Source of the DNA: Apostichopus japonicus | Lineage: Eukaryota; Echinodermata; Holothuroidea; Aspidochirotida; Stichopodidae | DNA: 20,000 bases | Assembly (NCBI RefSeq): GCF_037975245.1 | Contig: NC_092562.1 | Location: forward strand, 14,043,021-14,063,020 | Direction: 5' to 3' | In this document: positions 10,092 through 19,705 of the stretch, piece after piece | Position numbering within the stretch: the stretch's first letter is position 1 | Layout of the letters: every line of letters starts with the position of its first letter | Notes under the pieces: model-generated | Told to the model about the DNA's origin: nothing | Seen by the model: the letters and a program-made list of their open reading frames with translations, nothing else | Databases searched by the model: none | Program-made: the position numbers and the translations under genes

Positions 10092-10187
10092 CTTGTGACG
10101 CAGGATATTGGGGTTCTAATTGCCAGAGCACTTGTACTGATCCTTGCGATCCCCGTACGGGGATGCCAATGTAGTCGCCATTTTAGG
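10092..10187 (+). pseudogene. Third EGF exon of the Tie-like gene, broken reading frame
   Basis: The acceptor is good (TTTTCCTTTTAG) and a GTAAGA donor follows base 10187; the length is 96, phase 1 at both ends, as expected. The frame opens as ACDAGYWGSNCQSTC then TDPCDPRTG, a clear EGF start, but TAG stops occur at 10172-10174 and 10184-10186. In the +1 frame the same bases read GCQCSRHF, a normal EGF continuation, so one base appears to be gained in CCCCGTACGGGG. The last cysteine of the module is absent in either frame. A weak in-phase donor (GTACGG) after 10154 would skip the stops. Decay, truncation and a homopolymer base-calling error are all possible. Confidence 0.75.
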
Positions 10188-11187
<1,000 letters not shown>

Positions 11188-11255
11188 ACCAAATCGAACC
11201 GACTTGTGACCGTTCAACGATTACCATGATAACCGGATTTGACTGCGATTTCTGA
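11188..11255 (+). CDS. Short terminal exon of the Tie-like gene, start of an Ig-like domain
   Basis: A very strong acceptor opens the exon, and phase 1 entry gives an open frame DQIEPTCDRSTIT then MITGFDCDF before TGA at 11253-11255. In Tie receptors the exon after the third EGF starts a further Ig domain with a short Pro-containing linker and then a G-x-D/x-x-F-x-C strand; the residues IEPT, TITMITGFD fit that start. If so, the TGA cuts the domain after about 20 residues. The next AATAAA on this strand is near 11769, so a 3' untranslated region of about 500 bases is possible. Alternatively the stop is a mutation within a longer dead exon. Confidence 0.55.
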
Positions 11256-12613
11256 CCGAATATTTGTATTCGTATAAAGTAACTAAGGGTGTCGGTTATT
11301 ATGTTTTAAAAAGTACAACTATAATCGGAGTTTCACGTGTATTTATTTTTTATTTTTTATATTTCAATATTTCAAAACGATATTATTTTATTCGAAATGT
11401 TTAAGATTTGTTTAATTTCTTCATTTGTTGTGATTAATTTCAAAGACCTGGCAGATTTTGGAAGAACGTATCGCTTAGAACACCCACAAATGGCAAACTG
11501 ATTGGAAACGGCATTTCATTTTTATTACTTCTATATACAACTTTATTTGGTGGAGGATCGTTGTTTGCTTGACCTATTTTTAAAGATATATTAACAGCAA
11601 GTTAATCACCAAAATGTTGTTGTTTTTACCCACTTTCTTCTTTGAAACTGTTTTACACAGGGTATACAAACCGTACCAGAAAATCGTATCAGAAAATCGT
11701 ATTCTACAAACTTCCCCTTCCTCTCCATCTATGATAACAAAAGAGAGAAGAAAACAGAAACAGTCAGAATAAAAACATAAGAGACTTAATTTGTAAAGTT
11801 ACCTACAATACTGACTGAAGGCTATTCAAAGTCTTACATGAAATAATATTATATTAGCTAGCTCGAAAGCCATGTCAACATCAGTTTTCAATGGCATACC
11901 TTGTTTGGTTGTATCTGTAAGATTATTCACAAGAACTTCAGCATCACTGCTTTTATCATTGTGTCTTGTATTTCAACAAGAGGAGTGCCATAAAAAATAA
12001 TAACCTTCGAGATATTTTGTCCCACCCCCCCCCCCCAAAAAAAAGCAACAAAACTGTTCACGATTCCACTTTGGTTATAGTCCCAACTGAATTTCTATAA
12101 CTGAAGTGAAAATATTTAAAATCTACCACAAATCTTGACCGTTCGTATCTAGCAAGATATTTGCCTTGCCACAGCTATTTCATTTTGCATTATTACCCAA
12201 ACCACAAACACACCACACCACAACACACTACACCACAATACAACACCACAACCTCAACCAAACCACAAACAAAAACAGATCGAGCCGTGTTTTTTTTTTT
12301 TTTGGTAGGTGCATGTACAAGGACGTTACGTGATATAAAATGTCAAAATTGGTCGACATCCTCATCGAGTCCTGTCAACAATTATGTTTTCCGCCCATCA
12401 TTTTGCATTCCTATGTGTTTCTAAAGTATATAGTATATGCAAAAGAGAGTATTCTTTCATTTATCCCATAATTTCTCGGGGCCATCCACATTTCCCGGAC
12501 TCTATCAGTGTCGACCTCATGGTTCCTGCACAACTGCAGCTCCACTGCACCTGGCACCTGTTTAGGTCACACATTTTATACCTCATTTATATCATACAAT
12601 TCCTACGTTTTAG
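11256..12613 (+). other. Downstream or untranslated region without a supported exon
   Basis: AT-rich sequence. It holds an AATAAA near 11769, a C/A homopolymer near 12025-12043, a CACAACA-rich patch at 12195-12265 and a T run near 12290-12304. Open frames at 12161-12680 have no splice borders matching them or family features, apart from the last acceptor at 12613. Confidence 0.5.
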
Positions 12614-12756
12614 GTGGAGAGCAATCGAACATATACCTTCTCTACGTGGTTCAGCTTACTGGACAGTTGAAAGATTTTAGTACTATTAATATAACACGTT
12701 CACGGGTTGAGGAATACTCCTTTAAACATCTTAACTCAATCGACTGCTTCGTCTAG
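12614..12756 (+). CDS. Phase-1 terminal exon, possible paralogue of exon 2251-2619
   Basis: The exon follows CCTACGTTTTAG and enters in phase 1. It reads GGEQSNIYLLYVVQLTG, then INITRSRVEEYSFKHLN and SIDCFV before TAG. Aligned to the exon at 2251, NIYLLYVV sits on DVYIFFTF, and the distance from the next conserved stretch to the cysteine (24 residues) is equal in both, with SIDCFV on RVYCVDV. The identity is low, so homology is only suggested. It could be a stray piece of a decayed duplicate, or a real 3' exon of the upstream gene reached by alternative splicing. No exon with matching phase is seen directly before it apart from the upstream gene. Confidence 0.4.
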
Positions 12757-13239
12757 CACTCTAACTATTAGGTCTTCAGATACAATACAAAACTCAGTAG
12801 CTAGGGAAATATATATTTTATGGTCTCAAAATAACATGTTTACATTGAAGTACCAGTAGATCAGGAACAATTGATACATCCAGAGATGGCTTTGTTGTTT
12901 TGAGTAGATTCGTTATAGAATTAAAAAACAACAACAAACAAACAATGGCTTAACATTAACATTGAGACTTGCACTCGTGATTCACGGACGTCATCAGCAG
13001 ATAGGCCTGAGCTTCCGAGAGATTTAGCGCATTTTAAAAAGTGTATCTCTCGAAACCTGGAACACATAGCCAAGTGAGACACGCATTATTACTAGCAATT
13101 AATAGTTTTTTCTTCTTGTCATATCAAGTCTAATGTTCTGTACAAAGCCATCTTCCAATACTTTCCCTTGCTTGACGTTCTTTAAGAGGGGTAGAGTAAG
13201 GGGGATGGACGGGGAATGGGAACATGCGGAGCGTCCACA

Positions 13240-13569
13240 CAGTCAGAGGGGCGGATTCCCCCCTGACGGACTCAAATGGACTGATGGCGCCCCTTTCAGC
13301 TTTTTACCACTTTTTATTTATTGGCGATTATTGACTTTTTTATTGCACTCTGAAATACCTATTGACATTTGTCACCTATTTATACTTCGTTTATCTGCAA
13401 ATGAGCAAGGCCCGGAAAGGGTCATTTCCGGCGATCTAGGGAGTATTTTACTCAAAAAAAAATCTGTACGCTCCGCGCCAACCTGTGGTGGCGCTCCACT
13501 TAGATAGTGTCGAGAGCGCCCCTGCAGACCATTCTCGCCCCCTGACCAATACCCCTAGCTCCGTCACTG
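13240..13569. repeat. DNA-transposon-like fragment, end motif TAGCTCCGTCACTG
   Basis: The right edge, ACCCCTAGCTCCGTCACTG, reads CAGTGACGGAGCTAGGGGT on the minus strand; CAGTG-GCG-AGC-type ends are common in hAT-like and related nonautonomous DNA elements. The GC content is higher than around it, with GGCGCCCC, GGTGGCGCTCC and GAGAGCGCCCC inside, and GTCAG-GGGG / CCCC-CTGAC at the left. A matching left end is not seen, so it may be truncated. A 124-codon frame through it is not a gene. Confidence 0.35.
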
Positions 13570-14136
13570 AATGGGAAGGAGGAGTGGGAGGGGAGGGGGA
13601 AAGGGGTGATCTTTCATATGTGACCTTCTGTGTTAGTTTTACCTATTGAGATTCTTTGCGCATTCCCCGTTTTCAACATTTCTTTCATTTCGATTTACCA
13701 AATGAAGCATGTATAAACTGTTTGATATCCAAAATTTATAAGGGAAGCTTGTATTGAAACGACTGGAATTTATTGTGTCGTGAACTATTTGACTAGTCTA
13801 CCTTTACTCCCTATTGACAAGGAGGGGGGGGGGGGGGGATCTGCAATGAACAGGGTGTTTTTCCACTCGAAAATTTGGTTTAACTTGAACAGCCAACGCA
13901 TCACTAATCATTAAAAGGCTTAAAAATGCTTTGTCAGAGTGTCATTTATTGATGCCCAGTAATCCGTGTAGTATAACTTAAAAGCCAAATCGTATGATGA
14001 ATGATTGTACGAATGCTTTTATACTAGCACACAATAAAAATTGTAAGACAAAAAAAAAACGTTGGGCATAATGACGTTACCCATGCGGCTTGTGACTTCA
14101 GTACAAAGCTCCACCCATCTCAATTACCGATCAATT

Positions 14137-14176
14137 TATATAGTGGTGCTTTAGATACGAAATATTATTCTCACTT
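14137..14176 (+). promoter_or_regulatory. Possible TATA-type core promoter
   Basis: TATATA at 14137-14142 precedes TTCTCACTTAC near 14168-14178, where the CA at 14172-14173 could be an initiator about 35 bases downstream. That would leave a leader of about 70 bases before the ATG at 14243. The spacing is slightly long and the assignment is by eye. Confidence 0.35.
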
Positions 14177-14242
14177 ACATATCGGGGAAGGTATCACTTC
14201 TGAGCTCCCCATAATTTGCAGATTAGGAAAAAGGTCTCCGCT

Positions 14243-14294
14243 ATGGCTACCTTAAGCCTAGTACTGGTTTTTGCTTTCATTGCAGGGATATCGG
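14243..14294 (+). CDS. Signal-peptide first exon of a further secreted or membrane protein
   Basis: ATG opens MATLSLVLVFAFIAGISG, a complete hydrophobic signal peptide of about 17 residues with small residues (A, G, S, G) at the cleavage end, directly followed by a consensus GTAAGT donor in phase 1. A signal-peptide exon that ends in phase 1 is the usual first exon for proteins built from phase-1 extracellular modules, such as the gene at 332-11255. A TATA-like box lies about 100 bases upstream. No second exon with a phase-1 acceptor is recognisable between here and the minus-strand gene, so the rest may be in a long intron beyond the window or may be lost. Confidence 0.6.
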
Positions 14295-14837
14295 GTAAGT
14301 TTTATCCATTGTGAATATTGTTTTCTTTTCATTAGTAATATTAAGATTATTACTAGTGTTAAAATGTTGTTAGATTTTTACAAAAATCAAAAACCTGTTG
14401 GCAAGGTATCAATCCCCCATGCAGCCCCTCTAAAAATATTAATATTTGTTGGAAAGTTGCTCTTTTTCTTTCTTTTAGTCTTACTGCTAAATACTTGACA
14501 TTGTTTGGTCATTTTTTAACTATAGGCTATACGAAAACGCAAGTTTGGTCATTTAAGGAAAACTGTAAGAACATCCCCACCCCCTCCAAAAAAAAAAAAA
14601 AAAACAGCTGACAGTTATCTATATAATTTGAGTGAAATTGTTTAAATTAATGCCCCGTTTAGCCAGGTTTGTATACATCATCTTTTCTCAGCTATTAAGT
14701 GGTAGGCATATGAGCAGTCTTGTATCGAATACCCGAGTACGTACTGTAAACTCCATCGCCTTATATGGATTTGTACTCCATAGACCTTTCGGAATCTAGT
14801 AGAGATACTCGTCATGGAACTCGAACTTAGATACTTT
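14295..14837. other. Putative intron sequence without features
   Basis: An AT-rich stretch with an A run at 14588-14604. A frame at 14271-14498 starts within the signal exon in another frame and is a shadow. Confidence 0.5.
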
Positions 14838-15460
14838 GTAATCATACTCATAACAAAGGTACAATTCTTCTTTGTACTCATACTCATAAGAAAGGTACAA
14901 ATCTACTTTGTACTCATACGCATAACAAAGGTACAAATCTACGTTGTACTCATACTCATAAGCATAGGCGTAGGAGGCGGGAGGTGGGGGGCTGCAGCCC
15001 CCAACCAACTTTTTTTTGTGAATTTTCGGGCAATATGCTGAGAATTTTTCGGGCACCTACTGAAAGAAGAATAATTTGCAGTGTGTTTTTCAAATTTTTG
15101 GGGTAAAAATTCGGCAATATGCTGAGAATTTTTCGGGCACCTACTGAAAGAAGAATAATTTGCAGTGTGTTTTTCAAATTTTTGGTAAAAATTCGGCAAC
15201 ATGCTGAGAATTTTTCGAGCACCTACTGAAAGAAAATAAATTTGCAGTGCGAAAAATGTTTGTTCTAATTTTCGGGCAATTCGTTACAGCCCCCCCCCCC
15301 CCCCCAATCAAATTAGGCTCCTACGCATATGCTCATAAGGAAGTTACAAATCTACATTGTACTCATACGCATAACAAAGGTACAAATCTACTTTGTATTC
15401 ATACTCATAACAAAGGTACCATCTACTTTGTACTGGTACTCATTCTCTTTGCGTTGGTAT
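14838..15460. repeat. Nested tandem repeats: about 37-bp units split by a block of about 84-bp units
   Basis: Outer units of ACTCATACTCATAACAAAGG plus TACAAATCTACTTTGT run at 14838-14968 and again at 15319-15460. Between them lies a different block: three copies of a unit starting GGCAATATGCTGAGAATTTT at 15029, 15113 and 15195 (period 84 and 82), enclosed by GGGGGGCTGCAGCCCCC on the left and a run of about 17 C on the right. Both edges of the inner block carry GCGTAGGAG on the left and CTCCTACGC on the right. Frames here read as Tyr-Glu-Tyr-Lys repeats and are not genes. Confidence 0.9.
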
Positions 15461-16170
15461 ACTACAAGACTGACGCAGAGTGCTCCGTGTACAAACTTTC
15501 ATATGGGAGTTCGCTATAACACCGAAGTGAGATCATTTTAAGATACGCCTAAATCAAAAACGATCATGGAATGGAGAATCAGTACAATCCACTCCTTCAC
15601 TACCAATCGAAAACGCTCTTTTCAAAAGCAAGAACCATTTACATTTCTTACAAACAAGGATCTCTTCATAGGTTACAGAGTTTGTGCACTCATCCCCCCC
15701 CCCCATCCCACACCACCCCCACCTCCGGTCTACCAATCGAAAGCATACAGATACATCTATCTAACTATAAATTTAAAGTATTTACAGCAATATATGTTGT
15801 ATTCGTCTAAATACATAGTTATGTGCTTCGTCTTATTTAGCATAATTGTGCTGATATTTTTCGAGACGTCAAATATGCCACTTGTTCTATGAGGCTCCAT
15901 CGCCCGCAGGTTGCGTTACTGAGTCTGTTGCGATTTATTCTGCCTTCTAATCCCGCCCGGACTTCCCACGAGATTTTATACACTGCACTTCAATTGGAAT
16001 TTTCACTTTTTAGCATTCAAATTGTAGATTTTGTAGTCAATCTGTTCTATTGCTTTACGCTTCACCAGTGCTTTTAATAGTTTTTCAATCTCATATTCCT
16101 TTATACATCTGTAGATGGTATATGTATTTTCTGTTTTTTTGTATTTAATGTTTTATTGAATTGTATTTTC
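15461..16170. other. No supported gene
   Basis: Open frames at 15566-15892 and 15889-16077 show no domain, splice pair or compositional support. A C/CACC-rich tract lies at 15692-15726. Confidence 0.5.
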
Positions 16171-16249
16171 TAGATTGTTTGTAAAGCGCACAGATGCATC
16201 GCGCGTAGTGCGCTATATAAGATTTTATTTACATTACATTACATTACAC
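16085..16249 (+). mobile_element. LINE-like 3' end with (ATTAC)n tail
   Basis: TTTGTAAAGCGCACAGATG, then GCGCTATATAAG and a tail of ACATT units form the 3' end typical of L2/CR1-type LINEs and their SINE partners in marine animals (family recalled, not searched). The T-rich stretch before it suits an untranslated end. No reverse transcriptase sequence is recognised upstream, so the copy is strongly 5'-truncated. Its left limit is uncertain. Confidence 0.55.
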
Positions 16250-16342
16250 GTAGAAGTGTAGTGCAACGCTCAATTGCAAAGCCATCAACTGATTTAGTAC
16301 AATGGTATAGTTGGTACACTGAAAACTTAAATTGGTTCACCG

Positions 16343-16714
16343 ACTAACAAAACGTTAGTCCATCTGGTGCCTCTCCCGACTAACATAGCCTTAGTCAGTT
16401 GCTATACCGACTAATTTATTCCTTAGTCAGTTGGATTTCTTAGTCGGTCATCTTAGTCCGTCAGCTTAGTCGATCAACAATTTTTTAGTCGGTAAATGTT
16501 TATTAGTCAGTTACATTAGTTGGTGACATTAGTTGGTCTTTACCGACTAATTTATATGAGCCACCGACTAGTTTATAGCAGGTTTTACATTAGTCAGGAT
16601 GGTGCCTCTCCCGACTAACCTTTCTTAGTCGGTATCGACTGACTAGTTGCACTGACTAGATTCACTGAAAGAATTAAACCCGACTAGTTACACTGACTAG
16701 TATCACTGAAAGAA
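16343..16714. repeat. Dense cluster of TTAGTC / GACTAA / GACTAG motifs
   Basis: About ten TTAGTC, five GACTAA and five GACTAG occur in 370 bases, often as TTAGTCGGT or ACCGACTAAT, in both orientations and at irregular spacing. GGTGCCTCTCCCGACTAAC occurs twice, about 235 bases apart, and TCACTGAAAGA twice near the right end. The orientation mixing makes many possible stem-loops. No known family is recognised. Confidence 0.85.
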
Positions 16715-16736
16715 AAGAGAGCAGAAGAGAGCAGTA

Positions 16737-16742
16737 TTTATT
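16737..16742 (-). terminator. AATAAA polyadenylation signal of the minus-strand gene
   Basis: AATAAA on the minus strand, about 240 bases after the TGA at 16981-16979. Cleavage would fall near 16715-16725, at the edge of the TTAGTC cluster. Confidence 0.5.
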
Positions 16743-16978
16743 TCTGATAAAACTTCTGATGTCTACAAAAGGCTGACTTTCGACAGATAGAGAAGAAATC
16801 ACTGTAAATAAAATCTGAAAATCTGATTTTTTTTCCAACAAAGTTAAGACAAGTTAATGGATCAAACATGAATCGCAAAAGTATAGCACTGCACAATAAT
16901 GCAAAGTTGAGTCTTGGGCAAGGGTTCCTCATGACTTTCGTTTTAAAGTGGTACCCCAAATCGACACCAGTTAAGTCT

Positions 16979-17059
16979 TCACGAACAAAGAGTGTTTCTC
17001 TTAACTACAAATGGCCTCCCACTTGTCTTCAGGAAGCCAAAATCTGCACCATTATTGAC
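16979..17059 (-). CDS. Terminal coding exon of an unrecognised minus-strand gene
   Basis: On the minus strand a strong acceptor (ATATTTTCTGTTCACAG) opens a phase-0 exon, 81 bases with its stop. It encodes VNNGADFGFLKTSGRPFVVK then RNTLCS and TGA. An AATAAA lies about 240 bases on. The previous exon (18107-17893) ends in phase 0 at a GTGAGT donor, so the join is in frame: KKDGR-VNNGAD. The protein is not recognised; nothing in the tail suggests a signal or membrane segment, and a soluble intracellular protein is the simplest reading. Open frames of both strands that overlap here have no splice support. Confidence 0.5.
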   Translation of the reverse strand, partial: VNNGADFGFLKTSGRPFVVKRNTLCS

Positions 17060-17892
17060 CTGTGAACAGAAAATATGATATACGTGTAAGCACAGATACA
17101 GATATAGCACATGATAACTCACATTATCATAAACATACATTTACATTAAAATTTTATAACATATTGGGAGGTATACATTTAAATCTAGGTCCCTCAAATT
17201 ATAAGCCAGGAATAGCAGCTTTACCAAATTATTATTAGCTTTGCACAGCATAACACCAAGTTATTTCTCAAAGCTTAATAATTATGTTAATCATGTTAAT
17301 AATGATCCCAATAGACCGGGATCCCAGAGGGTTTGGTTAGCTGGGAAGGTAACCAATTGCCTGGTACATCACAATGTTCACAATGCATTCCTGTATATGA
17401 AACCTGATGACTGGCAAACCGACTGTGGTGGATGTGGCTGGGAGAGCAATTTTAAAGTCACCTAATAGCTAACCTAGAGCAGCTTTCATGGTAACCACAT
17501 CAAAGTAAGAACAATGTGTCAGGTATGGCCCCAAGAGCAACAAATGGCCATTGCCAGTAATTATTGGTGGTGGGGTACCCCTGCCAGTGATCTATAATTG
17601 ACCCCTCACGGCTGACCTAGGTCAGCTCATGAGGTAACCACTTGAAACCTACTGGAAAATGTTGGTTAGGACTTCAGATACAAGGGATGGGCATTGCCAG
17701 TAAATTTTATTGGTGGGGTACCCCTGCTAGTAGACCCCCAATATGCCCATCCCCTCTACAGATCAGTGAAAATTTGACCAAACTTATGAAGCTTGCACGT
17801 AAATGATATACTAGACTGGTTTTTTTTTTAAAACAGGTTATGAAAAGTATCTTAAATATCATTAAACAGTTGGGTACAATAGTTAAACTCAC
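17060..17892 (-). other. Intron of the minus-strand gene with an internal duplication
   Basis: Lies between GTGAGT (17892-17887) and TTCACAG (ending at 17060) on the minus strand. It includes the 143-bp duplication. The plus-strand frame at 17241-17465 has no support. Confidence 0.45.
17468..17753. repeat. Imperfect tandem duplication, unit about 143 bp
   Basis: GCTAACCTAGAGCAGC at 17468 is matched by GCTGACCTAGGTCAGC at 17611, both followed by GGTAACCAC. ATTGCCAGTAA and TGGTGGGGTACCCCTGC recur at the same offset. The two units are clearly diverged, so the duplication is old. Confidence 0.75.
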
Positions 17893-18107
17893 TCTTCCAT
17901 CTTTTTTTTCTATGGTACTTGTTCCTTTGCTTTTTGGACTCTTGGATAAACTCTTTTGTTCTGCGAAGGGTACCAATATATCATCTTAAAACATGTCTTT
18001 AAGCCATATATAACACAGTTCTCCTCTTCTGTTGTTGCCTCCACACTGGTGTCGTACATCACAGGAAAGCTCACCCTTGACTTAGATATTTGGCTTTTCA
18101 ATTCCTG
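17893..18107 (-). CDS. Internal coding exon of the minus-strand gene, with an apparent 1-base frameshift
   Basis: A strong acceptor (TTGTTTCTTTCTTCCAG) opens the exon and a GTGAGT donor closes it. The first part reads QELKSQISKSRVSF, then YDTSVEATTEEENCVIYGL and KTCFK. Near 17985 the sense moves by one frame to DDILVPFAEQKSLSKSP, then KSKGTSTIEKKDGR, which joins in phase 0 to the last exon. At 215 bases the exon is one short of a multiple of three, and one extra base near 17985 would keep the frame. The unshifted frame runs on to a stop at QVP. Alternatives are two exons with a short intron between GTGAGC (near 18074) and 17980, though the phases then disagree. Function unknown; the second half is Lys/Ser-rich. 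Confidence 0.45.
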
Positions 18108-19000
18108 CTGGAAGAAAGAAACAACAAAGTGTTCATCATTTGAAAAAAAAAATAAATAAAGTTGTCACCACAAAGTTATGTGAGATTTGCTTCCACTATA
18201 GTCTCAAAAAACAATCCCAAAGTTTGAAGCAGACTGTATAAAGCTGAAAATTTGAACGAGAGTGTCATCACCATTGCAACCAGAATCAAATGCCCAGAAT
18301 ACAGAGATAATAAAACATGGGCTAAATCTTTGTTTGTTTTTATGATCTTTAAAAATATAAAATTTTAGAAACAGAAATGCACTGAGCCAACTTATTTATA
18401 GGCCTAATCGTTTTTAGTTGTTATTTTGCTTGCTCACATAACAAGCCTGTTTAGACCTAGGCTAGAGGAGAATCAGTACTTTGTTACACTAAGTTTGTCT
18501 TCGGTCGTTTTGATATAGTCTACTAGTAGTACTAAAGTATATAATGGACCGGCGAAGACTAGAGAATACCCAGAGTTTTAGCAACTGCGTTAAACTGTAT
18601 CATCTGATCTATTATTTACGCCAATGAGTTTCATTCAATCTAGGATCAAAAAGAGAAAACTAATTAATCTTAACCTTTAAACTTTGCTACTAAACAGATA
18701 TGCTTGAATTACAAATACATGTCAAAAAAACATAATCTAAGAATCGATGCATATACATATACATAAACAGAATAATTTGAATTCGCGCAAGTGAACCCTG
18801 CACTACATTGGACAGAAAAAAAAAACGTGCAATTAGACCAAACTAAACATACTCAATTTTCCGTTACTTCTACATAAAATATCAATGCAAATACAACAAC
18901 TTACTCTTTTGGCAGTATACTAAAAGCACATGTTATAATAACTTCAGACTATCAAGCTTTCCTGAGAAAAAACGGTTAATACTTCTTACAGTAAGCAAGT
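18108..19000 (-). other. Probable intron of the minus-strand gene
   Basis: No firm exon. On the minus strand about 45 codons near 18340-18196 are open (FWAFDSGCNGDDTLVQIF), but no donor or phase match is seen. A GTAAGA donor-like site at about 18970 and a GTAAGT at about 18903 might close short upstream exons. Confidence 0.4.
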
Positions 19001-19029
19001 CGACCGTGAAGGAATGTCGCAATTGTTTC

Positions 19030-19050
19030 CTGGGCGTGACCGGAAATTAA
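19030..19050 (-). promoter_or_regulatory. ETS-like motif, possible promoter of the minus-strand gene
   Basis: ACCGGAAATT at about 19038-19048 is a strong ETS-factor core, common close to transcription starts of broadly expressed animal genes. It lies upstream of the minus-strand exons and just before a tandem repeat block. No transcript evidence is available and the motif can occur by chance. Confidence 0.25.
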
Positions 19051-19106
19051 ATACTAAAAAATGATAAATGAAAAGGTTAAATAGAACTGAAGCGTGCATC
19101 CTGACT

Positions 19107-19705
19107 GCTCGCAACATATAATACCGTTGACTAGCCAACATAATTTGTTCAGCCTACTGCATGTGACTGTACGTTTGAAGGTCTAGCCTTGCTTATTCAA
19201 TATCACAGAGCCTACCCATTTAGATTCACATGGGAAATTACGGGAAATCTTTACCAAATGAGTGTAGACTTCAAATAAACTATTGAGCCTTATAGTTGCT
19301 CGCAACATATAATACCGTTGACTAGCCAACATAATTTGTTCAGCCTACTGCATGTGACTGTACGTGAGCCTACTGCATGTGACTGTACAAGGCATGTGAC
19401 TAGCCTTGCTTATTCAATATCACAAAGCCTACCCATTTAGATTCACATGGGAAATTACAGGAAATCTTTACCAAATGAGTGTAGACTTCAAATAAACTAT
19501 TGAGCCTTATAGTTGCTCGCAACATATAATACCGTTGACTAGCCAACATAATTTGTTCAGCCTACTGCATGTGACTGTACGTTTGAAGGTCTAGCCTTGC
19601 TTATTCAATATCACAAAGCCTACCCATTTAGATTCACATGGGAAATTACAGGAAATCTTTACCAAATGAGTGTAGACTTCAAATAAACTATTGAGCCTTA
19701 TAGTT
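19107..19705. repeat. Three tandem units of 191, 217 and 191 bp
   Basis: Units start GCTCGCAACATATAATACCG at 19107, 19298 and 19515 and end ATTGAGCCTTATAGTT. Units 1 and 3 are almost identical; unit 2 has 26 extra bases from a local copy of GCCTACTGCATGTGACTGTAC. The near identity means a recent duplication. Confidence 0.95.

Larger units (their letters stand above)
12757..14242. other. Intergenic region with a transposon-like repeat
   Basis: No supported exon. Contains a G/C-rich repeat-like block at about 13240-13569, homopolymer G at about 13823-13838 and, in the last 110 bases, a possible core promoter for the signal-peptide exon at 14243. Confidence 0.5.

Noticed and set aside
13133-13507. 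124-codon plus-strand frame
   Set aside because: It crosses the transposon-like block and G/C-rich tracts, with no domain or splice sites.
14796-15222. Tyr-Glu-Tyr-Lys and other repeat-coded frames
   Set aside because: Pure translation of the tandem units.
16738-17065. Overlapping frames on both strands
   Set aside because: On the minus strand the supported frame is the spliced one ending at 16979; the 73-codon frame lies mostly in its untranslated region. The plus-strand frame has no splice signals.
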